This document shows positions 16,727 through 25,223 of a stretch of DNA of 64,000 bases, piece after piece (position 1 is the stretch's first letter; the number at the start of each line of letters is the position of its first letter). A program made the translations under genes and the position numbers. Origin of the DNA: Seohaeicola zhoushanensis (GTDB taxonomy: Bacteria > Pseudomonadota > Alphaproteobacteria > Rhodobacterales > Rhodobacteraceae). The notes under the pieces were generated by a model that saw only the letters and a list, made by a program, of their open reading frames with translations, was not told the origin of the DNA and searched no databases. Where the stretch lies: contig NZ_BNCJ01000002.1 in NCBI RefSeq assembly GCF_014656415.1, forward strand, positions 695,025-759,024, written 5' to 3'.

Positions 16727-17335
16727 ATGACCTCGCCCCGGATCGCCGTCATCATCGGCACCACCCGTCCCACCCGCTTCGGCCACAAGCCGGCCGAATG
16801 GATCAAGAGCAAGATCGAACAGGACGGCCGCATGAGCGCCGACATCCTCGACCTCGCCGAATACGACCTGCCGATGTTCGAGGAAATGGCCTCGAACAAG
16901 TGGATGCCCTCGAAGGATCCGAAGGCCGTCAAGTGGCAGGAAGACCTCGCCAAGTACGATGGCTATGTCTTCATCGTGGCCGAATACAACCACTCGATCT
17001 CGGGTGCGCTGAAGAACGCGCTCGACCAGGCTTTCGTCGAATGGGACAAGAAGCCGGCGGCCGTGGTCGGCTATGGCGGCACCGGCGCGGCCCGCGCGGT
17101 CGAGCACCTGCGCAACATCGCGGTCGAGCTGCGGATGGTGAACGTGGCCTCGGCCGTGCATATCGCTGGCGGCGAGCTGATGAAGGTGCACCCGCTGGGC
17201 GGCGTGCAGGACGGCAAGATCGAGGATATCGAGCCGGTGATCGGCCCCTCGGCCAAGGCGCTGGTGGACGAACTCTACTGGTGGGCCGACCTGCTGAAGG
17301 GCGCGCGCGCCGAAGCCCAGGCCAAGGCGGCCTGA
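16727..17335 (+). CDS. NAD(P)H-dependent FMN reductase
   Basis: 202 residues with a flavodoxin-like fold of the NADPH-dependent FMN reductase / chromate-quinone reductase family. The phosphate loop is GTTRPTRFGHKPAEWI (residues 11-26), followed by DLPMFEE, the loop VAEYNHSISGALKNALD that contacts the flavin, and VVGYGGTGAARAVEHLR. A ribosome-binding CTGGAG precedes the ATG. It is divergent from an HxlR regulator, the usual pairing for quinone or nitro-compound detoxification. Cytoplasmic two-electron quinone reduction is the likely role. Confidence 0.93.
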   Translation: MTSPRIAVIIGTTRPTRFGHKPAEWIKSKIEQDGRMSADILDLAEYDLPMFEEMASNKWMPSKDPKAVKWQEDLAKYDGYVFIVAEYNHSISGALKNALDQAFVEWDKKPAAVVGYGGTGAARAVEHLRNIAVELRMVNVASAVHIAGGELMKVHPLGGVQDGKIEDIEPVIGPSAKALVDELYWWADLLKGARAEAQAKAA

Positions 17336-17339
17336 TCGC

Positions 17340-18023
17340 TCAGGGCAGGGATTTCCGGCCAGAGGCCAGGTCGGCGAGCAGGGCTACGTGAACGTCCAGC
17401 GCGTCGACCACCCTGTAGCCGGGATCCTGCCCGTCGAAGGCAAGGTTGAGGTCGGTGCCCGCAAGCACCACGGCCTCGGCCCCCAGATCGCGAACCATGC
17501 GCGCGCCGGCCTCCAGGAAGAGCGCGCGCATCTCGGGCGAACAGACGCCCGCCACGGCCATGTCTTGATAGGTCTGGCCAAGCATCTCGATCTCGTCATC
17601 CAGCGCCACGGCGCGCGTGCGGTTCAACTGCCCGTAAAGCCGGGTGCGCATGACCACGCGGGTGCCGAGCAGGCCGACGGTGCCGAGACCCTCCTCGGCG
17701 AAAAAGTCGTCCAGAGGGGCGACCGCCGAGACCAGCGGCAGCGACGACAGCGGCACCGTCTCGTCAAAGCAGAAATGCCCGCCGAGCGAGGTGATCGCGG
17801 CGCAATCGCAGCCGGCGCCTTTCAGCCGGTCGATCAGCCGCGCATAGATCGCCGCCTGTTCGGCGCGGTTGTCGGCGAGGTTGTTGCGGATCAGCTCCTG
17901 CACGTCGGCGTGCACGATGGTCAGTTCGAGCCGCTTGCCGCGCCGTGCCATCTCGGCCGTCAGCCGCTGGTAATAGACCACCGTGGCCGCCACCCCGATG
18001 CCGCCGATCAGACCGATATGCAT
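17340..18023 (-). CDS. Aspartate/glutamate racemase-family protein
   Basis: 227 residues from the ATG at 18023 (GGGAGAGG upstream). Family motifs are HIGLIGGIGVAATVVYYQRL at the N-terminus, a first catalytic Cys in GAGCDCAAITS / HFCFDE (the usual C-N-T-A-H position is altered), and a C-terminal AVVLAGTDLNLAF in which the second catalytic Cys (normally L-x-C-T/G) is replaced by AGTDL. The second-Cys replacement suggests a one-Cys lyase/isomerase-like variant such as those in the YgeA-related group rather than a true racemase. Convergent with the reductase (4 bp apart). Confidence 0.82.
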   Translation of the reverse strand: MHIGLIGGIGVAATVVYYQRLTAEMARRGKRLELTIVHADVQELIRNNLADNRAEQAAIYARLIDRLKGAGCDCAAITSLGGHFCFDETVPLSSLPLVSAVAPLDDFFAEEGLGTVGLLGTRVVMRTRLYGQLNRTRAVALDDEIEMLGQTYQDMAVAGVCSPEMRALFLEAGARMVRDLGAEAVVLAGTDLNLAFDGQDPGYRVVDALDVHVALLADLASGRKSLP

Positions 18024-18083
18024 GAGACCTCTCCCGCTGGGCGCGGCCAGATTGGCGCGCGCCGTCCGCGGGCGCAATCGTCT

Positions 18084-18458
18084 TCAGCCGAGGAGGAGCG
18101 CGTCGCAGGCGGCGATCTGAACCTCGACACGGCTTGCCGCGCGGGCGGCGTCGGCGGGGTCGTGGTTGAAGCTGACGCGGGTCAGCAGCCGGGCCATGGC
18201 GAACTTGGCGTCGATCCGGCGGGCGAGCACCTGTTCGCCGGTGCCCGGCGCCATCACCGAGAAAAGCAGCGCCTCCATCCGGCCGCGCCGCGCCTGGGTG
18301 GCGTCGGCATTGGCGTCGGAGAGCAGCCACTGGTGTTCCATAAGGGCCGAAAGCTGGCCGGTGCAGGTGGCGAAGGTGGAAACAAGGGGGTCCGTCCCTG
18401 CGGCGGCCATGCCGGGGGACATCAGCAACGCAAACAGAAGCGTTCTTTTTGTGCCCAT
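18084..18458 (-). CDS. Hypothetical secreted protein
   Basis: 124 residues with a signal peptide (MGTKRTLLFALLMSPGMAAAG). The mature part is mostly helical with Cys residues at FATCTGQL and QIAACDALLLG that could form a disulfide, and the segments SALMEHQWLL and ARLLTRVSFNHDPADAARAA. No family recognised. It lies between cobS and the racemase-like gene, leftward, after the cobS terminator. Confidence 0.65.
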   Translation of the reverse strand: MGTKRTLLFALLMSPGMAAAGTDPLVSTFATCTGQLSALMEHQWLLSDANADATQARRGRMEALLFSVMAPGTGEQVLARRIDAKFAMARLLTRVSFNHDPADAARAASRVEVQIAACDALLLG

Positions 18459-18544
18459 GAATCCATCATCTACCCCAGAAAGACGCCTGTCAAACGGGCA
18501 GATTGAAAACTTTGAATCGAATGGAATGGGTGTGGCGAAAATGA

Positions 18545-18570
18545 AAACCCCCGCGCGATGGCGGGGGTTT
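18545..18570 (-). terminator. Intrinsic terminator of cobS
   Basis: A perfect 10-bp stem (18545-18554 with 18561-18570) with a 6-nt loop, GC-rich, followed on the minus strand by TTTTCATTTTC. It begins 25 bp after the cobS stop. Confidence 0.85.
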
Positions 18571-18594
18571 CAGGGTAACCGTCTGAAACGTCTA

Positions 18595-19581
18595 TTATCT
18601 CATGCTGGCCGAGGCGGCGCTTTCCGGGAGTTCCTCGTCGAAGCAGCGCTGGTAGAACTCGGCCACGGTCTGGCGTTCGAGTTCGTCGCATTTGTTGAGG
18701 AAGGACAGCCGGAAGGCATAGCCCGTGTTGCGGAAGATCTCGGCGTTCTGGGCCCAGGTGATCACGGTCCGCGGCGACATGACGGTCGAGAGGTCGCCGT
18801 TCATGAAGGCGGTGCGGGTCAGGTCGGCAAGCGTCACCATCTGGCTGACGGTGCGGCGGCCCTTCTCGTTGTTGTAATGCGGCGCCTTCGACAGCACGAT
18901 GGCCACCTCGGCGTCATGGCTGAGGTAGTTCAGCGTGGCGACGAGCGACCAGCGGTCCATCTGCGCCTGGTTGATCTGCTGAACGCCGTGGTAGAGGCCG
19001 GTGGTGTCGCCCAGGCCGACGGTGTTCGAGGTCGCGAACAGGCGGAAATACTTGTTCGGCGTGATGATCTCGTTCTGGTCGAGCAGGGTCAGCTTGCCGT
19101 CATGCTCCAGCACGCGCTGGATCACGAACATCACGTCGGCGCGGCCGGCGTCGTATTCGTCGAAGACGATGGCGACGGGGTTGCGCAGCGCCCAGGGCAG
19201 GATGCCCTCGTGGAACTCGGTGACCTGCTTGCCGTCCTTGAGCTTGATCGCGTCCTTGCCGATCAGGTCGATGCGGGAGATGTGGCTGTCGAGGTTGACG
19301 CGCACGCAGGGCCAGTTCAGCCGGGCGGCGACCTGTTCGATATGGGTCGATTTGCCGGTGCCGTGATAGCCCTGGATCATCACCCGGCGGTTGTGGCTGA
19401 AGCCGGCGAGGATGGCGAGCGTGGTATCGGGGTCGAACTTGTAGGTCGGGTCGATCTCGGGCACGCGGTCGGTGCGCTCGGGAAATGCCTTGACCATCAT
19501 CGGGGTGTCGATGCCGAAGACATCGTGCACCGAGATTTCCTCGGTCGGTTTCGCGTTGATGTCGGTTGCGCCGTCGGCCAT
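18595..19581 (-). CDS. cobS: Aerobic cobaltochelatase subunit CobS
   Basis: A 328-residue AAA+ ATPase (MoxR-like) that forms the ring complex with CobT driving cobalt insertion by CobN. Walker A is GYHGTGKST (Lys77), Walker B is [11 protein letters not shown] (near residue 140), and sensor elements are [11 protein letters not shown] and the C-terminal ARginine-containing SPRTVITW segment. Length and motifs are typical. In most relatives cobS is directly followed by cobT; here four genes intervene. It ends at a good intrinsic terminator. Confidence 0.97.
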   Translation of the reverse strand: MADGATDINAKPTEEISVHDVFGIDTPMMVKAFPERTDRVPEIDPTYKFDPDTTLAILAGFSHNRRVMIQGYHGTGKSTHIEQVAARLNWPCVRVNLDSHISRIDLIGKDAIKLKDGKQVTEFHEGILPWALRNPVAIVFDEYDAGRADVMFVIQRVLEHDGKLTLLDQNEIITPNKYFRLFATSNTVGLGDTTGLYHGVQQINQAQMDRWSLVATLNYLSHDAEVAIVLSKAPHYNNEKGRRTVSQMVTLADLTRTAFMNGDLSTVMSPRTVITWAQNAEIFRNTGYAFRLSFLNKCDELERQTVAEFYQRCFDEELPESAASASMR

Positions 19582-19827
19582 GACCCTCGTCCCCTTACTG
19601 CATGTCCGACCGGTCGCCGGACCGTCACTTGCTGCACCATATCCCCGGCAAGGGCAAGAGGGTCGGCACGTCTGCGCGCGCTTAGCCCGGAAGCGGAGCG
19701 CGGCAATGCCTCGATCCTGAACTTAACGTGATGGGGTCAATCCTGTCGGGCTGAAACTCCCATGGGCGTTCCTGCGTGACTGGGGCACGTCCGGCAGGGT
19801 TGCCGGCGCCATGAACAGGAGAGTGAC

Positions 19828-20382
19828 ATGACCATTGCCAGAACCTTTGCGGCAGGCCTGATCGGCCTCACCATCGCCAGCGCTGCCGTTGCGGCCGAGA
19901 ACCCGATGGTCGGCGGCGCGCCGATGTATGCCAGCAAGACCATTGTCGAAAATGCGGTGAACTCGAAGGATCACACCACCCTGGTCGCCGCCGTCAAGGC
20001 CGCCGGTCTGGTCGAGACGCTCTCGGGCAAGGGGCCGTTCACCGTCTTCGCGCCGACAAACGCGGCTTTCGACAAGCTGCAGAAGGGCACGGTGGAAACC
20101 CTGCTCAAGCCCGAGAACAAGGACATGCTGGTCAAGATCCTGACCTGCCACGTGGTGGCCGCCGACGCGATGTCGGACGCGATCGGCAAGATGATCATGG
20201 ACGATGGCGGCAGCCATGACGTCAAGACGGTGGGCGGCTGCGTGTTCAAGGCCTCGATGAAAGGCGACGCCATCGTGCTGACCGACGAACGCGGGCGCAC
20301 CGCCAAGGTGACCATCGCCGACGTCGACCAGTCGAACGGGGTCATCCATGTGATCGACACGGTTCTGCTGCCGGCGATGTAG
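19828..20382 (+). CDS. Secreted fasciclin-domain protein
   Basis: 184 residues with a signal peptide (MTIARTFAAGLIGLTIASAAVAAE) and one complete FAS1 domain: TIVENAVNSKDHTTLVAAVKAAGL, GPFTVFAPTNAAFDKL (the H1 motif), LVKILTCHVVAADAM (YH-region equivalent) and the closing VIHVIDTVLLPAM. Such proteins mediate adhesion or surface attachment, but single-domain bacterial forms are poorly characterised. GGAG lies upstream (ACAGGAGAGTGAC). It is a rightward single gene in front of the bd oxidase operon, followed by two GC-rich hairpins. Confidence 0.93.
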   Translation: MTIARTFAAGLIGLTIASAAVAAENPMVGGAPMYASKTIVENAVNSKDHTTLVAAVKAAGLVETLSGKGPFTVFAPTNAAFDKLQKGTVETLLKPENKDMLVKILTCHVVAADAMSDAIGKMIMDDGGSHDVKTVGGCVFKASMKGDAIVLTDERGRTAKVTIADVDQSNGVIHVIDTVLLPAM

Positions 20383-20390
20383 TCTCCCGT

Positions 20391-20445
20391 CCTGCCGAAG
20401 GCCTCGTGCCGGCAGGAAGGACGCCCCCGCGCACCCGTCGCGGGG
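20391..20445. terminator. Two GC-rich hairpins after the fasciclin gene
   Basis: Stem 1 is CCTGCCG/CGGCAGG (20391-20397 with 20410-20416); stem 2 is CCCCGCG/CGCGGGG (20425-20431 with 20439-20445). No T-tract follows either, so a transcription stop is only suggested by position between two same-strand genes. Confidence 0.35.
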
Positions 20446-20563
20446 ACGTCCCTGTCGGCCCGGCCCTCGCCCGCGCCGCGCGCATTGTCGCACCGCCCTT
20501 GCCCCGAGCAGATATCGGGTCAAGTCTGGCATGTGCAGAGTGCAGGCCAGCGAGGACCGAACG

Positions 20564-21976
20564 ATGCAGGACGTGATGGGGCTGGACGCCCTTACCCTGG
20601 CGCGGATGCAGTTCGCCTTTACCGTCGCCTTCCACTTCATCTTTCCCGCCTTCACCATCGGCCTCGCGTCGTACCTCGCGGTGCTGAACGGGCTGTGGCT
20701 TTGGCACAAGGAAGAGCGCTACCTGCGCCTGTTCGCCTATTGGGTGAAGATCTTCGCCATTACCTTTGCCATGGGCGTGGTGTCGGGGATCGTCATGTCC
20801 TACCAGTTCGGCACCAACTGGTCGGTCTTCTCGGACCGGGCCGGGCCGGTGATCGGGCCGCTGATGGCCTACGAGGTGCTGACCGCCTTTTTCCTCGAAG
20901 CCGGTTTCCTTGGCATCATGCTGTTCGGGCGCGATAGGGTCGGGCCGGGGCTCCATATGTTCGCCTGCGTGATGGTGGCGGTGGGCACCGCGATCTCGGC
21001 AACCTGGATCCTGTCGGTGAACTCGTGGATGCAGACGCCGCAGGGTTTCGTGCTGGGCGAGAACGGGCAGTTCCTGCCAGCGGATTGGGTCGAGATCGTC
21101 TTCAACCCGTCGTTCCCCTATCGCCTCGCCCATGCTCTGACCGCGGCCTATCTGACCACCGCGCTGGTGGTCGGCGGGGTGGGGGCCTGGCATCACCTGC
21201 GCGGGCGGGGCGACAACGCGGCCGTGCGCACGATGTTCTCGATGGCGATGTGGATGGCGGCGGTGGTGGCGCCCTTGCAGATCGTGATCGGCGACATGCA
21301 CGGGCTGAACACGCTGGAGCACCAGCCGGCCAAGGTGATGGCGATGGAGGGCCACTTCCAGAGCCACCCCGAGGGCGCGCCGCTGATCCTCTTCGGCCTG
21401 CCCGACCAGGAGGCGCAACAGATGCGCTATGCGGTCGAGATCCCCAAGCTCTCGTCGCTGATCCTCAAGCATGACCTGAACGCGCCACTGGCCGGGCTGG
21501 ACACCGTGCCGCGGGACGAGCAGCCGCCGGTCGGCATCGTCTTCTGGGCCTTCCGGGTCATGGTGGGGCTGGGCTTTGCCATGCTGGGGCTGGGGCTCTG
21601 GTCGCTCTGGGCGCGCTGGCGCGGGCGGCTGCACGACAGCCAATGGCTGCACCGCGCGGCGCTGGTGATGGGGCCGACCGGCTTTGTCGCGGTGACGGCG
21701 GGCTGGATCACCACCGAGGTCGGTCGGCAGCCCTGGACCGTCTACGGGATGCTGCGCACCGCCGACTCGGTGGCGCCGCTGGCCGCCCCGGCGGTCGCGG
21801 CCTCGCTGTTGGCCTTCGTGGTGGTCTATTTCGCGGTCTTCGGGGCCGGGGTCTTCTACATCCTGCGGCTGATGGCCCATGCGCCGATGCCGGGCGAAAA
21901 GGGGGCCGAGGAGGAACCGGGACCGCTGCGCGCGGCAGGGCACGCGCCGGGTCTCATCACCGAGGAGGCGCAATGA
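20564..21976 (+). CDS. cioA: Cyanide-insensitive (CIO-type) cytochrome bd quinol oxidase subunit I
   Basis: 470 residues from the ATG at 20564 (GAGGA upstream). It has multiple membrane helices, heme-ligand His in FAFTVAFHFIFPAF near the N-terminus, the KxxxxM-type ligand region, and the quinol-site motif TTEVGRQPWTVYGMLRT. The Q-loop between helices 6 and 7 is short (about 80 residues ending at PRDEQPPVG), which is the CioA rather than the E. coli long-loop CydA pattern. It reduces O2 with quinol electrons at low O2 or with cyanide-like inhibitors. It is first in the cioA-cioB-DUF2474 operon. Confidence 0.96.
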   Translation: MQDVMGLDALTLARMQFAFTVAFHFIFPAFTIGLASYLAVLNGLWLWHKEERYLRLFAYWVKIFAITFAMGVVSGIVMSYQFGTNWSVFSDRAGPVIGPLMAYEVLTAFFLEAGFLGIMLFGRDRVGPGLHMFACVMVAVGTAISATWILSVNSWMQTPQGFVLGENGQFLPADWVEIVFNPSFPYRLAHALTAAYLTTALVVGGVGAWHHLRGRGDNAAVRTMFSMAMWMAAVVAPLQIVIGDMHGLNTLEHQPAKVMAMEGHFQSHPEGAPLILFGLPDQEAQQMRYAVEIPKLSSLILKHDLNAPLAGLDTVPRDEQPPVGIVFWAFRVMVGLGFAMLGLGLWSLWARWRGRLHDSQWLHRAALVMGPTGFVAVTAGWITTEVGRQPWTVYGMLRTADSVAPLAAPAVAASLLAFVVVYFAVFGAGVFYILRLMAHAPMPGEKGAEEEPGPLRAAGHAPGLITEEAQ

Positions 21977-23004
21977 TGGAGAACCTGGCCGTCAGTTTCG
22001 ACCTGACCGTTGTCTGGGCGCTGATCCTGGCGCTGGCGATCTTCATCTACGTCGTGCTCGACGGGTTCGACCTCGGGATCGGCATCCTCTACCCGCTGTT
22101 CCGCTCCAAACCGGAGCGCGACCTGATGATGAACTCGGTCGCGCCGGTCTGGGACGGCAACGAGACCTGGCTGGTGATGGGCGGCGGCGGCCTGATGGCG
22201 GCCTTTCCGATGGCCTATGCCATCCTGCTGCCGGCGCTCTATCCGCCGATCATCGCCATGCTGCTGGCGCTGATCTTCCGCGGCGTCGCCTTCGAGTTCC
22301 GCTGGCGCAGCGGCACGCGGGGCGAGCAGATCTTCTGGGATGGCGCCTTCATCGGCGGATCGGTGGTGGCGGCGCTGGCGCAGGGGATCATCCTGGGCGC
22401 GATCCTGCAGGGCGTGAAGGTCGATGGCCGGGCCTATGGCGGCGGCTGGTGGGACTGGCTGACACCCTTCACCCTGCTGACCGGCGCGGCGGTGGTCGCG
22501 GGCTATGCCTTCCTCGGGGCCTGCTGGCTCAACCTCAAGCTCGAGGGCGAGATCCAGGCGCGGGTGAAGCATTTCGCCCGCATCCTCGGGCTGGTGACGG
22601 TGGGCTTCATCGTGCTTATCAGCCTTGCCACGCCCTTCCTCGTGGGCATCTACTGGCAGCGCTGGTTCGCGTGGCCCGCGATCCTGTTCACCGCGCCCGT
22701 GCCGCTGGCGGTGGCCGCCCTGGCGCTGGCGCTGGCCCGCAGCCTGCTGCGCGAGGGGCGGGACTGGCTGCCCTTCGTGCTGGCGCTGGCGCTGTTCGGG
22801 CTGTGTTTCCTGGGCCTCGGCATCTCGATGTGGCCCTACGTGATTCCGCCGTCGGTGACCCTTTGGGAAGCCGCCGCGCCGGAGAAGAGCCAGGTCTTCA
22901 TGCTGGTGGGCGCAGTGGTGCTGATCCCGCTGATCCTGGCCTATACCGGTTTTGCCTATTGGGTGTTCCGCGGCAAGCTCGACCCCGACCAGGGCTATCA
23001 CTGA
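21973..23004 (+). CDS. cioB: Cyanide-insensitive cytochrome bd oxidase subunit II
   Basis: 343 residues with eight or nine predicted membrane helices. Diagnostic segments are VVLDGFDLGIGILYP (helix 1), VWDGNETWLVMGGGGLMAAFPMAYA (with the conserved D-G-N-E-T-W) and RGVAFEFRWR. The start is the first of two adjacent ATGs, overlapping the cioA stop (AATGATG at 21972-21978); either may be used. It is followed by the DUF2474 gene sharing one base with its stop. Confidence 0.96.
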   Translation: MMENLAVSFDLTVVWALILALAIFIYVVLDGFDLGIGILYPLFRSKPERDLMMNSVAPVWDGNETWLVMGGGGLMAAFPMAYAILLPALYPPIIAMLLALIFRGVAFEFRWRSGTRGEQIFWDGAFIGGSVVAALAQGIILGAILQGVKVDGRAYGGGWWDWLTPFTLLTGAAVVAGYAFLGACWLNLKLEGEIQARVKHFARILGLVTVGFIVLISLATPFLVGIYWQRWFAWPAILFTAPVPLAVAALALALARSLLREGRDWLPFVLALALFGLCFLGLGISMWPYVIPPSVTLWEAAAPEKSQVFMLVGAVVLIPLILAYTGFAYWVFRGKLDPDQGYH

Positions 23005-23102
23005 TGTGGGGGCGGCGCCTGGCCTGGTTCGTGCTGCTCTGGCTGGGCGGCGTGGCCGCTGTGGGGCTGGTGGCGCTGGCGATCAGGGCGGTGCTGCTCT
23101 GA
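23004..23102 (+). CDS. DUF2474 small membrane subunit of the bd oxidase
   Basis: A 32-residue protein (MWGRRLAWFVLLWLGGVAAV...) consisting of a basic N-terminus and one membrane helix. The ATG overlaps the cioB stop by one base (TGATG), so it is translationally coupled. DUF2474 proteins occur as the third gene of CIO-type operons and are the likely counterpart of CydX, which stabilises E. coli cytochrome bd. Its small size makes it easy to miss. Confidence 0.85.
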   Translation: MWGRRLAWFVLLWLGGVAAVGLVALAIRAVLL

Positions 23103-23111
23103 GACCGCCTC

Positions 23112-23738
23112 TCAGTCCTTGAAGTTGCGCGAAACCTTGATCTGGTCCCAGGCCCAGACCACCAGCTGGAGCTGTTCCTCCTGGCTGCGGTCGCCGCCGT
23201 TCATGTCGGGGTGCAGCACCTTGATGAGCGCCTTGTAGGCCTTGCGCACCTCGGCCTTGGTCGCGTTTTCGCTGGCGTCCAGGATCTCGATCGCGCGCCT
23301 CTCGGTCGGCGGCAGACGGCGGCCGCCCGCGGCGCGGCGGCCGGGGTTTTGGGTCGCATTGGCGCCGAGCACCTGCATCGGGTCCTCGATCCCGAGCCGG
23401 GCCCAGGCCCGCGCCTCGGGGTCGCCCATGGGGCGCGTGGTGCGCTCCCAGACCTTGTCCTTCGTCTGCTGGGCGTTGATCTCGGCTTCGGTGGTTCCGT
23501 CGAAGAAGTTCCACTTGAGATTGTATTCGCGGACATGCTGCTGGCAGAACCAGAAATAGTCGTCCAGCACGTCCGGCGCCTTGGGCGCGCGGTACTTGCC
23601 GGCCTCTTCGCAGCCTTCATGCTGGCACTGCCGGACCGAGGTCTCGGACGCACCCGTCATGCCCCGCCGCCCGCGCGGGTTCTTTTTCTTGGACGCGGAA
23701 ACGGACATGTCGAATCCGAACGGGTCTGTCTTGGTCAC
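23112..23738 (-). CDS. J-domain (DnaJ-type) protein
   Basis: 208 residues. A C-terminal J domain (about 150-208: ILDASENATKAEVRKAYKALIKVLHPDMNGGDR) carries the intact HPD tripeptide that stimulates DnaK ATPase. The N-terminal part has a Cys/His cluster (CQHEGCEEAG, then FCQQH) that may bind zinc. It is the 'molecular chaperone DnaJ' normally found between bolA and cobS in Rhodobacteraceae. Divergent from bolA (79 bp gap), convergent with the bd oxidase operon (9 bp). Confidence 0.92.
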   Translation of the reverse strand: MTKTDPFGFDMSVSASKKKNPRGRRGMTGASETSVRQCQHEGCEEAGKYRAPKAPDVLDDYFWFCQQHVREYNLKWNFFDGTTEAEINAQQTKDKVWERTTRPMGDPEARAWARLGIEDPMQVLGANATQNPGRRAAGGRRLPPTERRAIEILDASENATKAEVRKAYKALIKVLHPDMNGGDRSQEEQLQLVVWAWDQIKVSRNFKD

Positions 23739-23817
23739 GGCAGGATACCTCCGGGCGCATCTTTTCGACTCGGAGGCCAGAGTTTAGAGTAGTGGGCGAC
23801 AGATTGAAGGGGGCGCA

Positions 23818-24102
23818 GTGACTTTTTTGGAAGAAAGCCGACAAGGCGGCGTAGCGGCGGAGATCCGCTCGCGACTTGAGCAGAATTTCGCGGTGACTCA
23901 GCTGGAAGTTGTGGACGATTCCGAGCGGCACCGCGGCCATGCCGGGTTCCGCGAGGGCGGCGAGAGCCATTTCAACGTGATGATCCGCGCGCCCGAACTG
24001 GGCGCGATGTCGCGCGTGGCGCGGCACCGGGCGGTTCATGCGGCGCTGGGGTCCGACCTGGTCGGCCGGATCCACGCGCTGGCGCTGGATATCGACGGCT
24101 GA
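23818..24102 (+). CDS. bolA: BolA-family protein
   Basis: 94 residues with a GTG start (GAAGGGGG upstream). The BolA fold is recognisable: EIRSRLEQNFAVTQLEVVDDSERH, the conserved HAGFREGGESHFNVMI, and RVARHRAVHAAL. BolA proteins bind [2Fe-2S] clusters with monothiol glutaredoxins and affect Fe-S delivery and envelope stress. The divergent J-protein neighbour is conserved in relatives. Confidence 0.93.
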   Translation: MTFLEESRQGGVAAEIRSRLEQNFAVTQLEVVDDSERHRGHAGFREGGESHFNVMIRAPELGAMSRVARHRAVHAALGSDLVGRIHALALDIDG

Positions 24103-24123
24103 GCGCCCGAGGGCGCCCGGCGA

Positions 24124-24663
24124 TCAGTCGGGCGTCCGGTTGCGCGCGGTGAAGCGCATCACCTTCTCGATGCCGGTCTCGGGGCCCCTGGGCTCGGGCG
24201 GCGTGTCGTCTTCCTCGTCCTCATCGACCGAGCCCTGGCGGCTGGCGACCAGCGGCGGGGTGCGGCCGGCCGGCAGCTCCTCGGCCGCGCGCGCGCGCAG
24301 CGGCTCGCCCGAGTTGGCCGGGGCCGGGGCATGGCGCGCGGCGCCGCCCAGCGGCGGCAGGCCGGTCTCCGCGACCTGGCTGTGCAGCGGTTCGGGCCAG
24401 GAGGGCGCGAGGTTGGGCATCGCCCCGGCGTCGAGCGGACGGCGGAACACCAGCACGTTGCGCCAGTTGGTGGTGCTGCCGGTGAGGCCCGAACGCTCTT
24501 CGCTGGGCAGCAGTTCGGCGCGCAGGTATTCCCAGCCCTGGGCTCCCATCTCGTTCAGCACGGTTTCGATGGACACCGCGAAGCGGCCCTCGGGCGAGCG
24601 CACGCCCTTGGCCTTGGTCCCGCGCGAGGGCGCCGGGACGACCTTGTATTCGTATCTGGTCAT
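24124..24663 (-). CDS. DUF4177 domain protein
   Basis: 179 residues. The N-terminal 75 residues are a DUF4177 domain (MTRYEYKVVPAP, ETVLNEMGAQGWEYLRAELLP, NVLVFRRP). The rest is a low-complexity, Pro/Glu-rich region with an acidic patch (DEDEEDD) and a basic end. No membrane segment. Function unknown. Convergent with bolA. Confidence 0.82.
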   Translation of the reverse strand: MTRYEYKVVPAPSRGTKAKGVRSPEGRFAVSIETVLNEMGAQGWEYLRAELLPSEERSGLTGSTTNWRNVLVFRRPLDAGAMPNLAPSWPEPLHSQVAETGLPPLGGAARHAPAPANSGEPLRARAAEELPAGRTPPLVASRQGSVDEDEEDDTPPEPRGPETGIEKVMRFTARNRTPD

Positions 24664-24734
24664 TTTGACCCCAAACTCCAGTTCCGGCGCAGTCTAGCAG
24701 AGTTGCGGGGGCGAAAAAGCAAAAGCGTGTGGTC

Positions 24735-25223
24735 TCAGCCGTCGCGGGCCTGTTTCCGCCGGATGCCGATGCCCTGACCGGCGGCTTCGGGCCAGGGCAG
24801 GGCGGCGTGATCGGCCGCCATGGCCCGGATCCGGGCCAGGATGTCCTCGGGGAAGGGCGCGACGCGCGGGCCCGAGGCGTCGATCGACAGGTGCAGCGTC
24901 TCGCCCGTGGCGGCCAGCCAGCCGTCGACATGGCGCAGTTCCTGGAACGAGTGGATGCGCTTGTCGTCATGGTCGAGGATCTGGAAGGTCGAGGTGACCT
25001 GATCGCCCAGCTTCAGCTCGCGCAGGTAGCGCACCTGGAACGACCCGGCGAAGGTGGTCATGTTCCGTTCGGCCCGGTAGGCGTCGCCCAGGCCGAAGCC
25101 CTCCCAGACCTGGTCGACCGAGCGGTCGAACAGCACCGAGTAGAAGGCCATGTTGAGATGGCCGTTGTAGTCGATCCAGGAGGGATCGAGCGACATGGGG
25201 GCGGAGAGGAAGGGACCGCTCAA
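24735..25223 (-). CDS. Acyl-CoA thioesterase, hot-dog fold
   Basis: 162 residues from a TTG at 25223 overlapping the gatB stop (TTGA); an ATG at 25196 gives a form nine residues shorter. The TTG is preferred because the extra residues (SGPFLSAP) continue a family-like N-terminus and the overlap implies coupling. The hot-dog signature is [19 protein letters not shown], where the Asp of YNGH is the expected catalytic position, followed by [13 protein letters not shown]. It is a 4-hydroxybenzoyl-CoA-thioesterase-like enzyme of unknown acyl specificity. Confidence 0.88.
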   Translation of the reverse strand: MSGPFLSAPMSLDPSWIDYNGHLNMAFYSVLFDRSVDQVWEGFGLGDAYRAERNMTTFAGSFQVRYLRELKLGDQVTSTFQILDHDDKRIHSFQELRHVDGWLAATGETLHLSIDASGPRVAPFPEDILARIRAMAADHAALPWPEAAGQGIGIRRKQARDG

